64,000 nucleotides of DNA from Faecalibacterium sp. I4-1-79 (GTDB taxonomy: Bacteria; Bacillota; Clostridia; Oscillospirales; Ruminococcaceae), in assembly GCF_023347235.1 (NCBI RefSeq), contig NZ_CP094467.1:124001-188000 (forward strand). The letters run 5' to 3'. The translations under genes were made by a program, and so were the position numbers. The notes under the pieces were generated by a model. It did no database searches. It saw nothing but the letters and a program-made list of their open reading frames with translations, and was not told where the DNA came from. This document shows positions 27,747 to 36,973 of this stretch, in pieces. How positions within the stretch are numbered: the stretch's first letter is position 1; every line of letters starts with the position of its first letter.

Positions 27747-28994
27747 TCAGACCTTCAGGAAAGCCGGCAGGGGCTTGCCTTCCTTGAGCCACTGGTGATA
27801 CTCGGCGGTGGCGGCAAATTCCACGTCACCGGCAGAGTTCAGGGCAGTTTCCACCGAGTCCTGCACCACGCCGATGATGAAGCCCACGCCCACCATCTGC
27901 ATGGCGATGTCGTTGGAGATGCCAAACAGCGAGCAGGCCATGGGGATCAGCAGCAGGGAGCCGCCAGCCACGCCGGAAGCGCCGCAGGCGCCCAGAGCGC
28001 TCATGGCGCTCAGCACGATGGCGGCGGGCAGGGACACCTGAATGCCCAGCGTATTGGCCGCTGCCAGCGTCATGATGGTAATGGTGATGGCGGCACCATC
28101 CATGTTGATGGTGGCGCCCAGCGGGATGGACACGGAGTACATATCCTTGTCCAGACCCAGCTTTTCACACAGGGACATATTCACGGGGATGTTGGCGGCA
28201 GAGCTGCGGGTGAAGAAAGCGGTCAGGCCGGACTCCTTCAGGCAGCGGAATACCAGCGGGTACGGGTTGCGGCGCAGGTAAACGAACATGATAAAGGGGG
28301 AAACGATCAGCGCCATGAACAGCATGGTGCCCACCAGCAGCGCCAGCAGCTTGCCGTACTGGGTAAAGATGGCAAGACCGTTGCCGGAAACGTTGGTGTA
28401 CACCAGACCCATGATGCCGAAGGGTGCCAGATTGATGATCCAGCGCACGATCTGAGAAACGGCATCGGCGGTGTTTGCCAGAAAGACCTTGGTGCTCTCT
28501 GCGCCGATGTTCTTCATGGCAATGCCGAACATACAGGCCCAGAACAGGATGCCGATGTAGTTGCCGTTCATCAGGGCGCTGACGGGGTTGGCCACAAAGT
28601 TGGTCAGCAGGGTGCTCAGCACCTCGCCCAAGCCCTGCGGGATCACGTCAGACTGTGCCGCGTCGGCCAGCACCACCGTGACCGGGAACATAAAGCTGGT
28701 GACGACCGCAATGGCTGCCGCCAGAAAGGTGGTGAGCATGTACAGCCAGATCACGGTGCCAAAGCGGCGGTCCAGCTTGGACGAGCCCTGTGCCAGTGCG
28801 CTTGCCACAATGACGAACACCAGCACCGGGGCAATGCCCTTCAGCGCACCGACGAACAGGCTGCCCAGCTCGCCTACCCAACCCGCGCCCGGCGCAACAA
28901 GCGCCAGCACCGAACCGACTGCCAGGCCGATCAGGATGCGCAGAATCAGGCTGGTCTGGTTGTATTTTGCTACAACCGCTTTCAAGGTTTTCAT
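27747..28994 (-). CDS. sstT: Serine/threonine:sodium symporter
   Basis: A 415-residue dicarboxylate/amino-acid:cation symporter family protein that takes up Ser and Thr with Na+. Eight or more membrane helices plus re-entrant loops; family motifs include the Ser-rich loop GGSLLLIPMACSLFG and NMDGAAITITIMTLAAANTLG. AGGAGTG precedes ATG 28994. It is a single-gene transcript between repeat fields. Confidence 0.93.
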   Translation of the reverse strand: MKTLKAVVAKYNQTSLILRILIGLAVGSVLALVAPGAGWVGELGSLFVGALKGIAPVLVFVIVASALAQGSSKLDRRFGTVIWLYMLTTFLAAAIAVVTSFMFPVTVVLADAAQSDVIPQGLGEVLSTLLTNFVANPVSALMNGNYIGILFWACMFGIAMKNIGAESTKVFLANTADAVSQIVRWIINLAPFGIMGLVYTNVSGNGLAIFTQYGKLLALLVGTMLFMALIVSPFIMFVYLRRNPYPLVFRCLKESGLTAFFTRSSAANIPVNMSLCEKLGLDKDMYSVSIPLGATINMDGAAITITIMTLAAANTLGIQVSLPAAIVLSAMSALGACGASGVAGGSLLLIPMACSLFGISNDIAMQMVGVGFIIGVVQDSVETALNSAGDVEFAATAEYHQWLKEGKPLPAFLKV

Positions 28995-29065
28995 ATCGTA
29001 ACACTCCTCTTACACTGTACGCCCAGCGCGTACATTTTCCTGTTTCTTATACAAGAACAGTTGTC

Positions 29066-29075
29066 ATTATAGCAC
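29066..29075 (-). promoter_or_regulatory. Extended -10 promoter of sstT
   Basis: On the minus strand TGCTATAAT (TATAAT at 29066-29071) is an extended -10 box; no good -35 box is seen. Confidence 0.45.
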
Positions 29076-29194
29076 ATACGGCAAAAAAGAGGAAGTGTTT
29101 TCAGGCATTTTGACGCCTCAAATCACGTTTTTTGTAACCTTTTGCAAAATTGCCTTGAAAACTGTACTTGTATAAAATACAGTTTTGCGGTTTT

Positions 29195-29402
29195 GACGAG
29201 GGAAACCCTCTCAGTCATCGCTGCGCGATGCCAGCTCCTCCGAGGGGGGAGCTTTAACTCCCTCAGTCAAAACCTATCGGTTTTGACAGCTCCCTCTGGG
29301 AGGGAGCCTTTGGCACGGCGGGAAAGTTTGCGCCTGAAGTGCAAAGCTTGCGGGCGTGTCTGCTCCCCCTTGGGGGAGCTGTCGCGCAGCGACTGAGGGG
29401 CT
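29195..29402. repeat. Repeat family A copies
   Basis: Two head-to-tail blocks with GCTGCGCGATG, CTCCCTCTGGGAGGGAGCC and CCCCTTGGGGGAGCTGTCGC. They are similar to 37583-37645 and 51720-51768. A separate hairpin AAAACTGTA/TACAGTTTT lies just before (29158-29186). No gene is supported between 28995 and 29851. Confidence 0.65.
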
Positions 29403-29404
29403 AC

Positions 29405-29745
29405 GAATGGAGAAGCGAAAAAAGCGTTAAAGCGATAGCGCCGACTGGCGCAGCGCTAGCTTTTTTGTGCTTCGACTTCTTCTTTAGGATTGTCAAGGGC
29501 GTGCAGCCCTTGGAAACGGGTTGCGGCACCCAGCATCCGCTTCGTGCCTTGGGCGGCACTCGCGTCTTGCTGGCCGCTGCCCCAACAACTCCTCCCTGTT
29601 TCCGCCGCTGGCGGCGGTCGTCGTCGTTGCTGTTGCGGGGTGGGTGGAGTCCAGAGGTAGGGAGGGGGGAGTCGGAACACCCCTCCCTGCCTCTGGCCCA
29701 GCGGAGCGTCCTTGCACGCTGACGGCAGGCAGAAAGTTGCCATAG
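29405..29745 (+). repeat. Repeat family B, copy 1, with inserted 114-bp module
   Basis: The outer parts (29405-29517 and 29632-29745) match the reverse complement of 51499-51716, where they are contiguous. Here they are split by the module at 29518-29631. Confidence 0.8.
29518..29631 (+). mobile_element. 114-bp module B2, copy 1
   Basis: From GGGTTGCGGC to GTCGTTGCT, 114 bases. It matches 51900-52013 in inverse orientation at equal length with only a couple of differences that I can find. It contains the palindrome CCGCCGCTGGCGGCGG. It has no coding capacity of note. Confidence 0.75.
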
Positions 29746-29779
29746 CAGCAACGCTGCAACTGCCGTTCACCGTTACGAC

Positions 29780-29830
29780 CCCACCCATGAAAAAAGGTTC
29801 TGAAAAGCCCGCAGACTTTTCAGAACCACA
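29780..29830 (-). repeat. Element C, copy 3 (P2 and tail only)
   Basis: On the minus strand GGTTCTGAAAAGTC (29814-29827) - TGCG - GGCTTTTCAGAACC (29796-29809) form P2 with a G-T pair near the loop. The tail TTTTTTCATGGGTGGGG follows. The P1 half is missing; the GNAT gene ends there. Confidence 0.65.
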
Positions 29831-29851
29831 AAATTAAAATTATTTTCCCGC

Positions 29852-30364
29852 TTACCCCAGCTGGCTCTGGGTCAGGGACATCCGCTGGTAGGCAATGCGC
29901 GGGGTGCCGTCCGCCACATGGATGATGCCGCAGCGGGTAAAGCCCTCGCTTTCCAGCAGGTGCTGCATCACCGTGTTGTCGGCGTGGGTGTCGGCGCGCA
30001 GGCTCTCGCAGTGCTCCAGACACCACTCCACCACTGCTTTGCCCACGCCCTTGCTCTCGCCCGCCGAAGCCAGCCGGTGCAGCGTGCCGTAGGGCAGGGT
30101 GTCGTTGAGCCACTGCCCGTCCTCAATGACCTTGTAGGTGGGGTCCTCGCCAAGGACAAAGGCAAACACCGCCTGCATCTGGCCGTTTACCATGTACACG
30201 AACAGCCGGTTGGTGTCGATATCCTCTTCCAGCAGCTCCGGGCTGGGGTAGTTGTCCCCCCACTGGGTGGGGTTGCCGTTTTTCGCCATGAAATCCCGCG
30301 CACGGGCATAGACTTCAAGGATCTTTGCCATATCCGCTCTTACTGCTCCGCGAAACATATCCAC
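29852..30364 (-). CDS. GNAT-family N-acetyltransferase
   Basis: A 170-residue GNAT fold protein: N-terminal RGAVRADMAKILEVYARAR, acetyl-CoA loop region RLASAGESKGVGKAVVEWCLEHC (central part of motif A) and C-terminal ESEGFTRCGIIHV. It transfers an acetyl group to an amine on an unknown small molecule or protein. GGATGAG precedes ATG 30364. A type C repeat abuts its stop codon. Confidence 0.85.
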   Translation of the reverse strand: MDMFRGAVRADMAKILEVYARARDFMAKNGNPTQWGDNYPSPELLEEDIDTNRLFVYMVNGQMQAVFAFVLGEDPTYKVIEDGQWLNDTLPYGTLHRLASAGESKGVGKAVVEWCLEHCESLRADTHADNTVMQHLLESEGFTRCGIIHVADGTPRIAYQRMSLTQSQLG

Positions 30365-30460
30365 TCATCCTCTCTTGCCCGCGCCCTGCCGCGCGGGGTA
30401 CATTTATTTCAGTATAACACAATTTTCCATAAAGCACCAGATTTTTCTCCATTTTGCGGC

Positions 30461-30500
30461 AAAAACAGACCGCCGTGCGCGGGGCGGCAGCACGGCGGTC
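30461..30500 (-). terminator. Terminator of the AraC-type gene
   Basis: GACCGCCGTGC (30468-30478) pairs with GCACGGCGGTC (30490-30500). On the minus strand it ends in TGTTTTT. Confidence 0.75.
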
Positions 30501-30525
30501 GGGGGCGGCAAATCAAAAGAGGGCT

Positions 30526-30924
30526 TCATGCGGTGGGGCGGCGAGGAGCGACGCCGGTGCGCACCAGCCGGTACTCCCGGGGGCTCAGGCCGTAGCGCTC
30601 GTGGAACAGGCGGTAGAAGTAGCTGGTGTTCTCGTATCCCACCTGCGCAATGATCTGCTGGATGTTCAGATCGCTGCGGCGCAGCAGCCGCGCGGCAGTT
30701 TCCATGCGGTGCTTTTGCAGCAGTTCCTTGTAGGTGCGCCCGGTCTGGGCGCGCACGCACTCGCTGACATACGCCAGCGAAACACCATAAGCCCTTGCCA
30801 CATTGGAAAGGCTGGCCTCACGATAATTTTGGGTGATCTCCTGCAGCGCCGCCTGCACCAGTGCATCGCGGCTCACAGCCTCCATGCGGGCGGGCTGCGG
30901 GGAGCGTTCAAGCTTTGCCATCAT
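30526..30924 (-). CDS. Minimal AraC-family DNA-binding protein
   Basis: A 132-residue protein made almost only of the two-helix-turn-helix AraC domain (SNVARAYGVSLAYVSECVRA ... IIAQVGYENTSYFYRLFHE). Most family members carry an extra sensing domain, so this one is either a stand-alone regulator of the SoxS size or a truncated gene. GGAGGA 8 bases before ATG 30924 supports the start; the longer frame to 30990 is Pro-rich and has no site. Targets are unknown. Confidence 0.8.
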   Translation of the reverse strand: MMAKLERSPQPARMEAVSRDALVQAALQEITQNYREASLSNVARAYGVSLAYVSECVRAQTGRTYKELLQKHRMETAARLLRRSDLNIQQIIAQVGYENTSYFYRLFHERYGLSPREYRLVRTGVAPRRPTA

Positions 30925-31106
30925 TGTATCTGTCCTCCGTAACGGTGCGGCTGGCGGGGGACTGGGGGAAGCCGGAACCACCCGCCGCACGATAACTGCG
31001 GAGCCCTTTCCGGGCTCTTATACCTTGAATACGAATCACCCGCCGCAAACATTGCAGAAAAGATAAAAATTTTTTAGTCAATTTTCGTTGTAGAGGGAAA
31101 GAGGAC

Positions 31107-31225
31107 GATTTTGAATGCGCTCCGCGTTGATCTGCGCATCAATAGCGGAAGAATTATTTTAAATTTCGGGTTTCAGGAAAGTCTGCGGACTTTCCTGAAA
31201 CCCATTTTCACGGGAGGGGTTCCCA
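31107..31225 (+). repeat. Element C, copy 4 (complete)
   Basis: The cleanest copy. P1 ATGCGC (31115-31120)/GCGCAT (31134-31139); linker CAATAGCGGAAG then an A/T-rich run; P2 a perfect 16-bp stem (31168-31183 with 31188-31203) closed by TGCG; tail TTTTCACGGGAGGGG. No gene lies in the gap 30925-31310. Confidence 0.85.
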
Positions 31226-31228
31226 CAG

Positions 31229-31264
31229 AAAAAGGCTGCCCGCCAATTGGCAGACAGCCTTTTT
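31229..31264 (-). terminator. Terminator of the pst-phoU operon
   Basis: AAAAAGGCTG (31229-31238) pairs with CAGCCTTTTT (31255-31264); it can work in both directions and closes phoU on the minus strand. Confidence 0.8.
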
Positions 31265-31310
31265 CAGAAGAAAATAAGGAAAACACGCGCCCAAAGGGGC
31301 AGAGTGAGTA

Positions 31311-31979
31311 TCAGAACATGCTTTCGTCCTTGTAGCGCCCGGTGCGCACGAACTGCACCCACTCGGCTACATTCACGGCGTGGTCGCCGATGCGTTCCAG
31401 ATACTTGATGACCATGAGCAGATCCAGCGCGGCGTCCACCTTGGCGGGGTCGGCGGCGATCTCCTGTGCCAGCGTGTGCTTGATGGCGTTGAAGTCGTAG
31501 TCCACGGCGTCGTCTGCGGCGATGACGCGGCGGGCGGCGATCTCATCCTCGGCGGTCAGGGCATCCATGGCGTCTAAGATCATCTGGTAGGCCTTGCGTC
31601 CCATGGCAATAGCCTGACTGACAGCGGGGTCGCCCTCCTTGCGCACGGTGACGAGATGCGGGATGATCTCCGCGATATCCGAGGCGTGGTCGCCCATACG
31701 CTCGATGTCGGTGACTACCTTCATGGCGGTGGAAATGTGGCGCAGATCGCCCGCCACCGGCTGCTGGCGCAGCAGCAAGGTCATGCAGCGGTGCTCAATG
31801 TCCCGCTCCATGTTGTTGATGCGGTCATCCCCCTGCACGATCTTCTGGGCGGCTGCGGTGTCGGCGGTGCACAGCGCTTCCAGCGCGTTCTCCACGGCCT
31901 CGGCGGCGTTCTGCCCCATCTCCACCAGCGCGGCCTTAAGAGACTCCAGATCGCTGTCGTATTGTTTGCGAATGCTCAT
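31311..31979 (-). CDS. phoU: Phosphate transport regulator PhoU
   Basis: A 222-residue protein of two PhoU three-helix repeats (ERDIEHRCMTLLLRQQPVAGDL and YLERIGDHAVNVAEW mark the two metal-binding halves). It links the Pst transporter to the phosphate two-component system and limits uptake. GGAGGAAC precedes ATG 31979; the longer frame to 32075 overlaps pstB. Last gene of the operon, 19 bases after pstB. Confidence 0.95.
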   Translation of the reverse strand: MSIRKQYDSDLESLKAALVEMGQNAAEAVENALEALCTADTAAAQKIVQGDDRINNMERDIEHRCMTLLLRQQPVAGDLRHISTAMKVVTDIERMGDHASDIAEIIPHLVTVRKEGDPAVSQAIAMGRKAYQMILDAMDALTAEDEIAARRVIAADDAVDYDFNAIKHTLAQEIAADPAKVDAALDLLMVIKYLERIGDHAVNVAEWVQFVRTGRYKDESMF

Positions 31980-31998
31980 TGCTTTGTTCCTCCCTGCA

Positions 31999-32766
31999 TT
32001 AACCGAACCGACCGGAGATGTAGTCCTCGGTGCGCTTGTCCCGGGGCGTGCTGAAGATCTGGTTCGTGGGGCCAACTTCCACCAGCTCCCCCAGCAGGAA
32101 GAAGGCGGTGCGGTCGCTGATACGGGCCGCCTGCTGCATATTGTGGGTAACGATGACCACGGTGTAGTTCTTTTTCAGTTCGTTCATCAACTCCTCCACC
32201 TTCATGGTAGAGCCGGGGTCCAGTGCGCTGGTGGGCTCGTCCATCAGCAGCACCTCGGGCTTGACCGCCAATGCCCGGGCGATGCAAAGACGCTGCTGCT
32301 GCCCGCCGGAAAGGCCAAGGGCGCTTTTTTTCAGGCGATCCTTCACCTCGTCCCACAGGGCTGCGCCCCGCAGAGAGGTTTCTACCAGCTCGTCCAGCTC
32401 GGCCTTATTGCGCACGCCGTGCAGCTTGGGGCCGTAAGTGATGTTGTCGTAGATGCTCATGGGGAAGGGGTTTGCCTTCTGGAACACCATGCCCACGCGG
32501 CGGCGCAGGTCGGTCAGCTCCATCTCGCGGGCAAAGATGTCCTCGCCCTTCAGCCGTACATCGCCCTCGATGCGCACGCCCGGCACAAGGTCGTTCATGC
32601 GGTTCAGGGTCTTTAAAAAGGTGGACTTGCCGCAGCCGGAGGGGCCGATCAGTGCGGTGATCTCCCGCTCGCCCACATCCAGCGAAATGCTCTTCAGCGC
32701 CTTGAAGTCGCCGTACCAGAGGTTCAGATCCTTTGCCGATATCACCGGCACATTCGTGTTTTCCAT
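31999..32766 (-). CDS. pstB: Phosphate ABC transporter ATPase
   Basis: A 255-residue ATPase with Walker [10 protein letters not shown], signature LSGGQQQR and Walker [10 protein letters not shown]. It drives high-affinity phosphate import with PstSCA. ATG 32766 with AGAGGT in front is used; the longer frame runs into pstA. Length and order are canonical. Confidence 0.97.
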   Translation of the reverse strand: MENTNVPVISAKDLNLWYGDFKALKSISLDVGEREITALIGPSGCGKSTFLKTLNRMNDLVPGVRIEGDVRLKGEDIFAREMELTDLRRRVGMVFQKANPFPMSIYDNITYGPKLHGVRNKAELDELVETSLRGAALWDEVKDRLKKSALGLSGGQQQRLCIARALAVKPEVLLMDEPTSALDPGSTMKVEELMNELKKNYTVVIVTHNMQQAARISDRTAFFLLGELVEVGPTNQIFSTPRDKRTEDYISGRFG

Positions 32767-32783
32767 AGAGTACCTCTTTATTT

Positions 32784-33641
32784 TTACTGCTTCTGTTTCA
32801 GTTTCGTTTTCGCCAGCCGTGCTGCCAGATTGATCAGCAGCACCAGCACCAGCAGCACTGCGCCGATGCCCCATGCGGAGGTGAAATCGCCGTCCTCAAA
32901 GGCGCGCAGGTACAGCAGCACCGACAGGGTAGCGCCATTGGAGGTGTAGGCTTTGAACACGCTCTTGGCGATCACCTCTGCCGCACCGGCGGTGAACAGC
33001 AGCGCAGCGCTTTCGCCCACGATGCGTCCCACAGCCAGAATGCAGCCGGTGACGATGCCGTCAATGCTGCAAGGCAGCACGATAGTGCGGATGATGTGCC
33101 ACTTGCCCGCACCCAGACCCATAGCACCCTCACGGTAGCCCTGCGGCACCGTTTTCAGGGATTCCTGTGTGGTGCGGATGATGGTGGGCAGGTTCATCAC
33201 CACCAGCGTCAGACTGCCGGACAAAAGACAGGTCTGGAAGCCCAGCGCCTGACTGAACACCAGCATACCCACCAAGCCGTAGATGATGCTGGGGATACCG
33301 GCCAGCGTTTCGTTGGTGAACTCAATGACCTCGATGAGCCGCCGGTTGGAGGCGTATTCGGTCAGGTAGACCGCCGCACCCACGCCCAGCGGCAATACGA
33401 TGAGTAATGTCAGCACAATGACATACAGGGTGTTGAGGATGGCGGGCAGAATGCCGTCCGTCTTTTTCAGCACACTGGCGGTGGTGGAAAGGAATTTCCA
33501 GCTGATGTGGGGGATGCCCCGCACCAGCACCATGCCGATGATCCCGGCCACCAGAATCATCACCAGCACTGCGCTTGCCCAGACCAGCACGGTCATCACC
33601 CGGTTCCATGCCCGGCGGGAGGGCGAAAAGCCGTTATTCAT
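32784..33641 (-). CDS. pstA: Phosphate ABC transporter permease PstA
   Basis: A 285-residue permease with six membrane helices and the inner-membrane coupling loop [21 protein letters not shown]. Its start overlaps the pstC stop by eight bases, so translation is coupled. It forms the channel with PstC. Confidence 0.95.
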   Translation of the reverse strand: MNNGFSPSRRAWNRVMTVLVWASAVLVMILVAGIIGMVLVRGIPHISWKFLSTTASVLKKTDGILPAILNTLYVIVLTLLIVLPLGVGAAVYLTEYASNRRLIEVIEFTNETLAGIPSIIYGLVGMLVFSQALGFQTCLLSGSLTLVVMNLPTIIRTTQESLKTVPQGYREGAMGLGAGKWHIIRTIVLPCSIDGIVTGCILAVGRIVGESAALLFTAGAAEVIAKSVFKAYTSNGATLSVLLYLRAFEDGDFTSAWGIGAVLLVLVLLINLAARLAKTKLKQKQ

Positions 33642-34548
33642 CGTGGTTTCCTCCCTTCAGTACCACATTCAGCACAACGTTGATAAGCATGATGAACACG
33701 AACAGCACCAGCGCGATGCTGAACAGTGCCTGCCGCTGCAAGCCGCCGGCGTAGCTCATTTCCTTGGCAATGGCGGTGGTCAGCAAAGTAACGCTGCGGA
33801 ACAGGCTGTCCGGCATATTGGGGCTGTTGCCCGCCACCATCATCACAGCCATGGCCTCGCCGATGGCGCGGCCGATGCCCAGCACAACGCCTGCGGCAAT
33901 GCCGCTTTTCGCCGCCGGGATGCTGATCTTGAACCATGTTTCGGTGTCGGTGGCACCCAGCGCAAGACTTCCCTGCTCATACTCCGGCGGCACGGCGTTG
34001 AGCGCCGTCACCGACACGGATACGATGCTGGGTAAGATCATGATGGAAAGCACCACGATGGCGCTGAGCAGGCAGGCACCGGAGGCCTTGCCGAAAGCTT
34101 TTGCCACGGCGGGCACCAGCACCTGCATACCCAAAAGGCCGAACACCACGCTGGGGATGCCGGACAGCAGCTCGATGGCGGTGACCACCACGGTGCGCAG
34201 TTTGGGATTTGCGGCCTTGGAGAGGAACACTGCCGTCAGCAGGCCGATGGGCACGCCGAGGATGGTGGCGCCCATCGTGCCGTAGACACTGGACAGGATG
34301 AAGGGCAGGATGCCGAACAGCGGCTCTGCCGCGGTGGACGCCCATTTTGTGCCGAACAGGAACTTGAACAGGCCAATTTTATGGATAGCCGGCACGCCGG
34401 AGACCACCATGTACACCGAGATGAGCACCACACAGCACACCGCCAGCATTCCGCACAGGAAGAAGATGAAATTCATCACCGCTTCCAGCCAGTCGGCGGG
34501 GGTGCGGGGCAGCCGCACCCGGCGCAGAGAAGAGGTTGTATTTTTCAT
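33634..34548 (-). CDS. pstC: Phosphate ABC transporter permease PstC
   Basis: A 304-residue permease with six membrane helices and coupling loop EQGSLALGATDTETWFKISIP. It pairs with PstA. It is preceded by a hairpin-rich 208-base gap after pstS, which may lower its expression relative to the binding protein. Confidence 0.95.
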   Translation of the reverse strand: MKNTTSSLRRVRLPRTPADWLEAVMNFIFFLCGMLAVCCVVLISVYMVVSGVPAIHKIGLFKFLFGTKWASTAAEPLFGILPFILSSVYGTMGATILGVPIGLLTAVFLSKAANPKLRTVVVTAIELLSGIPSVVFGLLGMQVLVPAVAKAFGKASGACLLSAIVVLSIMILPSIVSVSVTALNAVPPEYEQGSLALGATDTETWFKISIPAAKSGIAAGVVLGIGRAIGEAMAVMMVAGNSPNMPDSLFRSVTLLTTAIAKEMSYAGGLQRQALFSIALVLFVFIMLINVVLNVVLKGGNHDE

Positions 34549-34756
34549 AACGCGATCCTATAAAAAGCCGCACCAGCCCAGCCTTTTAGGGCAGGCCGAC
34601 GCGGCAGTTCTCTTGTTCAGATGCGGGGTGGGCGGTTCACCGGGGAGCTTTCCCCGCGAAATTCGGGGCTTCCAGCTCCCGCCCTATTGCCTGCGGCAAC
34701 AGGGTCCCACCCTCGGATCATTCGCTGGGGAAACTCCCCGGCAAACCACCCGGTAA
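34549..34756 (-). other. Hairpin-rich spacer between pstS and pstC
   Basis: Several short stems are visible: CGGGGAG/CTTTCCCCG, CCCCG/CGGGG and TTGCC-TGC-GGCAA. GGTGGGCGGTT and AACCACCC near the two ends could pair. No T-run or gene is present. It may stabilise the pstS message or dampen read-through. Confidence 0.4.
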
Positions 34757-35650
34757 TTACTCGTTCACGGGCACAGCGCCTGCGGTGCGGATGAGGTCGG
34801 CAGCGTCCTTGCTGGTGGCAAAGTCCACAAAGGCCTGCGCCTGCTCAGAAAGGGCAACGCTCTTGTTGGTAACGAACACGAAGGGACGCTGGATCTTGTA
34901 GCTGCCGTCCTTCACGGTATCCTCGCTGCACTCCACACCCTCCACGGTGACCATGGCAACGGTGTCGCCCACAGCGGACAGAGAAGCGTAGCCGATGGCC
35001 AGCGGGTTTGCCTCCACGGCGCTGATGACAGCGCCGGTAGCGGTCAGCTCCTGTGCGTACTTGCAGCTGTCCTTCACGTCCACGATGCTCTCAAAGCCAT
35101 CGCGGGTGCCGGAACCGGCCTCACGGCCCACCAGAACGATCTCGCCGTCGTCGCCGCCGACCTCCTTCCAGTTGGTGATCTCGCCGGTGAACATCTTCTT
35201 CAGCTGCTCCACAGTCAGGTCGGCGACCTTGCTGTCCTTGCTCACGATGATGGCGATGCCGTCCAGCGCCACGGTGGTGCCGTCCACATCGTTCTTCTCC
35301 TCGTCCTTCAGGGCGCGGGAGGACAGGCCGATGTCCAGCGTCTTGTCGGTAGCGCCGGTGATGCCTGCGCCGGAACCGGTGGGGTCGTAGCTGACGGTGA
35401 CGCCCGGCTCGACCTCGGCAAAGCCCTCGGTCAGGGCAGCGATGACGTTCTTCATGGAAGTAGAACCGCCGGTAGCAACGTTGCCGCTCAGGGTGCCGGC
35501 TGCCTGCTCGGCAGCGGAAGAAGCGGTGATGGAAACAGAAGCAGCGGTGCTGGATGCAGAAGAAGCAGAACCGCCGCAGGCAGTCAGGGCGGCAGCCGCA
35601 GCAGCTGCACCGCAAACGGTCAGAAATGAACGACGAGAGATCTTTTTCAT
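34757..35650 (-). CDS. pstS: Phosphate-binding lipoprotein PstS
   Basis: A 297-residue binding protein. The signal KKISRRSFLTVCGAAAAAAA ends in the lipobox LTAC. The mature part has the phosphate-binding pattern (GGSTSMKNVIAAL, DPTGSGAGITG, GREAGSGTRDGFE). It delivers phosphate to PstCA. The SRRSFL sequence resembles a twin-arginine export motif. GGAGG upstream supports ATG 35650. First gene of the operon. Confidence 0.96.
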   Translation of the reverse strand: MKKISRRSFLTVCGAAAAAAALTACGGSASSASSTAASVSITASSAAEQAAGTLSGNVATGGSTSMKNVIAALTEGFAEVEPGVTVSYDPTGSGAGITGATDKTLDIGLSSRALKDEEKNDVDGTTVALDGIAIIVSKDSKVADLTVEQLKKMFTGEITNWKEVGGDDGEIVLVGREAGSGTRDGFESIVDVKDSCKYAQELTATGAVISAVEANPLAIGYASLSAVGDTVAMVTVEGVECSEDTVKDGSYKIQRPFVFVTNKSVALSEQAQAFVDFATSKDAADLIRTAGAVPVNE

Positions 35651-35830
35651 GATAGAATTTCCTCCATTAAAAACCCGGGCTCCCGCCCGGCACTGTCTTT
35701 TTGTGTTTTCCTTGGGAACGGCCTTATTCTACCGCTTTGCCGCCCTTGCCGCGACCATGGACGTGCAAAAAGTGCGTAAAACTTTGTGCACAATGCCAGC
35801 CCCAATGTAAAGAACAGGTAACGCGGCACA

Positions 35831-35877
35831 AAACAAAAAGCCGCCGGGCGCTCCTGTTTCCAGAAGTGCCCGGCGGC
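35831..35877 (-). terminator. Terminator after the 35.9-kb lipoprotein gene
   Basis: GCCGCCGGGC (35840-35849) pairs with GCCCGGCGGC (35868-35877). On the minus strand it is followed by TTTTTGTTTT. Confidence 0.85.
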
Positions 35878-35892
35878 GGGGTGTATTCGGTT

Positions 35893-36408
35893 TTACTCTA
35901 CGCTGCCTGTTACGTTTTTGCCGTTGTTCCCGTAGAGGAACACAGCGGTTTGACCATTGTAGCGCACACGCAGTTCATAAGTGCCGGTGCTGTTCTTTTC
36001 CGGCACAGGTTCCTTGGTTTCCAGATAGAACGCTTTCTTGCCGTTAGTGCCGGTATAGACAGCTGTCTGACCCGGATCTGCGACCAGTTCGTTCCGCTTG
36101 AAATACAGCGTTTCCTTGGTGTCCGCCTCCCGGAAGATGCAGGTGATGTCCTCCGGTTTGATGACTACCTTTTCGATGGTGCTGTGATTCTGGATGGTGA
36201 ACTGTGTCCAGTAGGTCAGCTGCCTGACTATGCCGTCGCCCAGGCCGCCGCCCAGAAACGGCGTTGTACAGATAAAGGTGACATCACCGATCTTCGCCAC
36301 ACCGCTGGTCTTGTCGATCACAGTATCCCCGCAGCCGGTCAAAGCCCCTGCGGCGGTCAGCACCAGTGCCCCGGCGCTGAGCTTGAGAAATGTTCTGCGG
36401 TCGATCAT
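35893..36408 (-). CDS. Lipoprotein with immunoglobulin-like domain, unknown function
   Basis: A 171-residue protein with signal DRRTFLKLSAGALVLTAA and lipobox LTGC. The mature part alternates beta strands (ICTTPFLGGG, YWTQFTIQNHSTIEKVVIK), like small Ig-like lipoproteins. The DRRTFLK start resembles a twin-arginine motif. It follows a second lipoprotein gene of similar size 37 bases upstream on the same strand; they probably share a transcript. Confidence 0.7.
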   Translation of the reverse strand: MIDRRTFLKLSAGALVLTAAGALTGCGDTVIDKTSGVAKIGDVTFICTTPFLGGGLGDGIVRQLTYWTQFTIQNHSTIEKVVIKPEDITCIFREADTKETLYFKRNELVADPGQTAVYTGTNGKKAFYLETKEPVPEKNSTGTYELRVRYNGQTAVFLYGNNGKNVTGSVE

Positions 36409-36445
36409 AGCAATGCACCTCCTGTATTAGGCTGTTTGGGTTCAA

Positions 36446-36973
36446 TTATGCAAGTTTGGAATCCTTCTTAAAGGTATAGCCTTCATAAACACCGGTATAG
36501 GTCTCGGTGGGGTCTACGCCAACCCTAAGCTTGATATCTGCGGTTTGAGCTTCCATTGCCTGATAGAGATTTTTCTGGCTCTCATCCAGACGGAAGGTCA
36601 GCACACCCGTTTTGCGCTCGCCCTTTTTCATGACCAGCGTGATATTGCTCAGCAGATTTCCGCCCTGCAGCGCGACTTTCTGACCGTCGATCTTAAGCAC
36701 AAACACGGATTTTGCGGGGAAACTGAAGCCATTGGAATTATCCAGATTATGAACGCGCACAGTCACTGCGAAATCTGCATACCAGGATTTCCCGGTACCT
36801 ATGCCCTGATCATGAGGGACGGCACTCCATTCACCCACAGCAACCGTAAAGCCACCCAGATCGGTGCCGCTGTCACTTTCACCGCAGCCGCCCAGCAGTC
36901 CGGTCATGGATACTGCCACTGCCACCGCAGCAGAGGTCTTTAAAAACGCACGACGATCCATTTTCATAGCCAT
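36446..36973 (-). CDS. Lipoprotein with DUF4352-like fold, unknown function
   Basis: A 175-residue protein. ATG 36973 with GGAGGG 8 bases upstream is the best start; the frame to 37018 has no site. Signal MDRRAFLKTSAAVAVAVSM and lipobox LGGC. The mature part looks like an Ig-like DUF4352 domain (WYADFAVTVRVHNLDNSNG ... VLTFRLDESQKN). The DRRAFLK motif is twin-arginine-like, as in its neighbour and PstS. Function is unknown. Confidence 0.7.
   Translation of the reverse strand: MAMKMDRRAFLKTSAAVAVAVSMTGLLGGCGESDSGTDLGGFTVAVGEWSAVPHDQGIGTGKSWYADFAVTVRVHNLDNSNGFSFPAKSVFVLKIDGQKVALQGGNLLSNITLVMKKGERKTGVLTFRLDESQKNLYQAMEAQTADIKLRVGVDPTETYTGVYEGYTFKKDSKLA

Noticed and set aside
27738-29072. 444-codon open frame on the plus strand
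   Set aside because: Antisense of sstT; protein is His/Gln-rich and has no recognisable features.
29401-29790. Overlapping short open frames in the 29.4-29.8 kb field
   Set aside because: They lie in repeat B and the 114-bp module, change frame between copies and encode low-complexity peptides.
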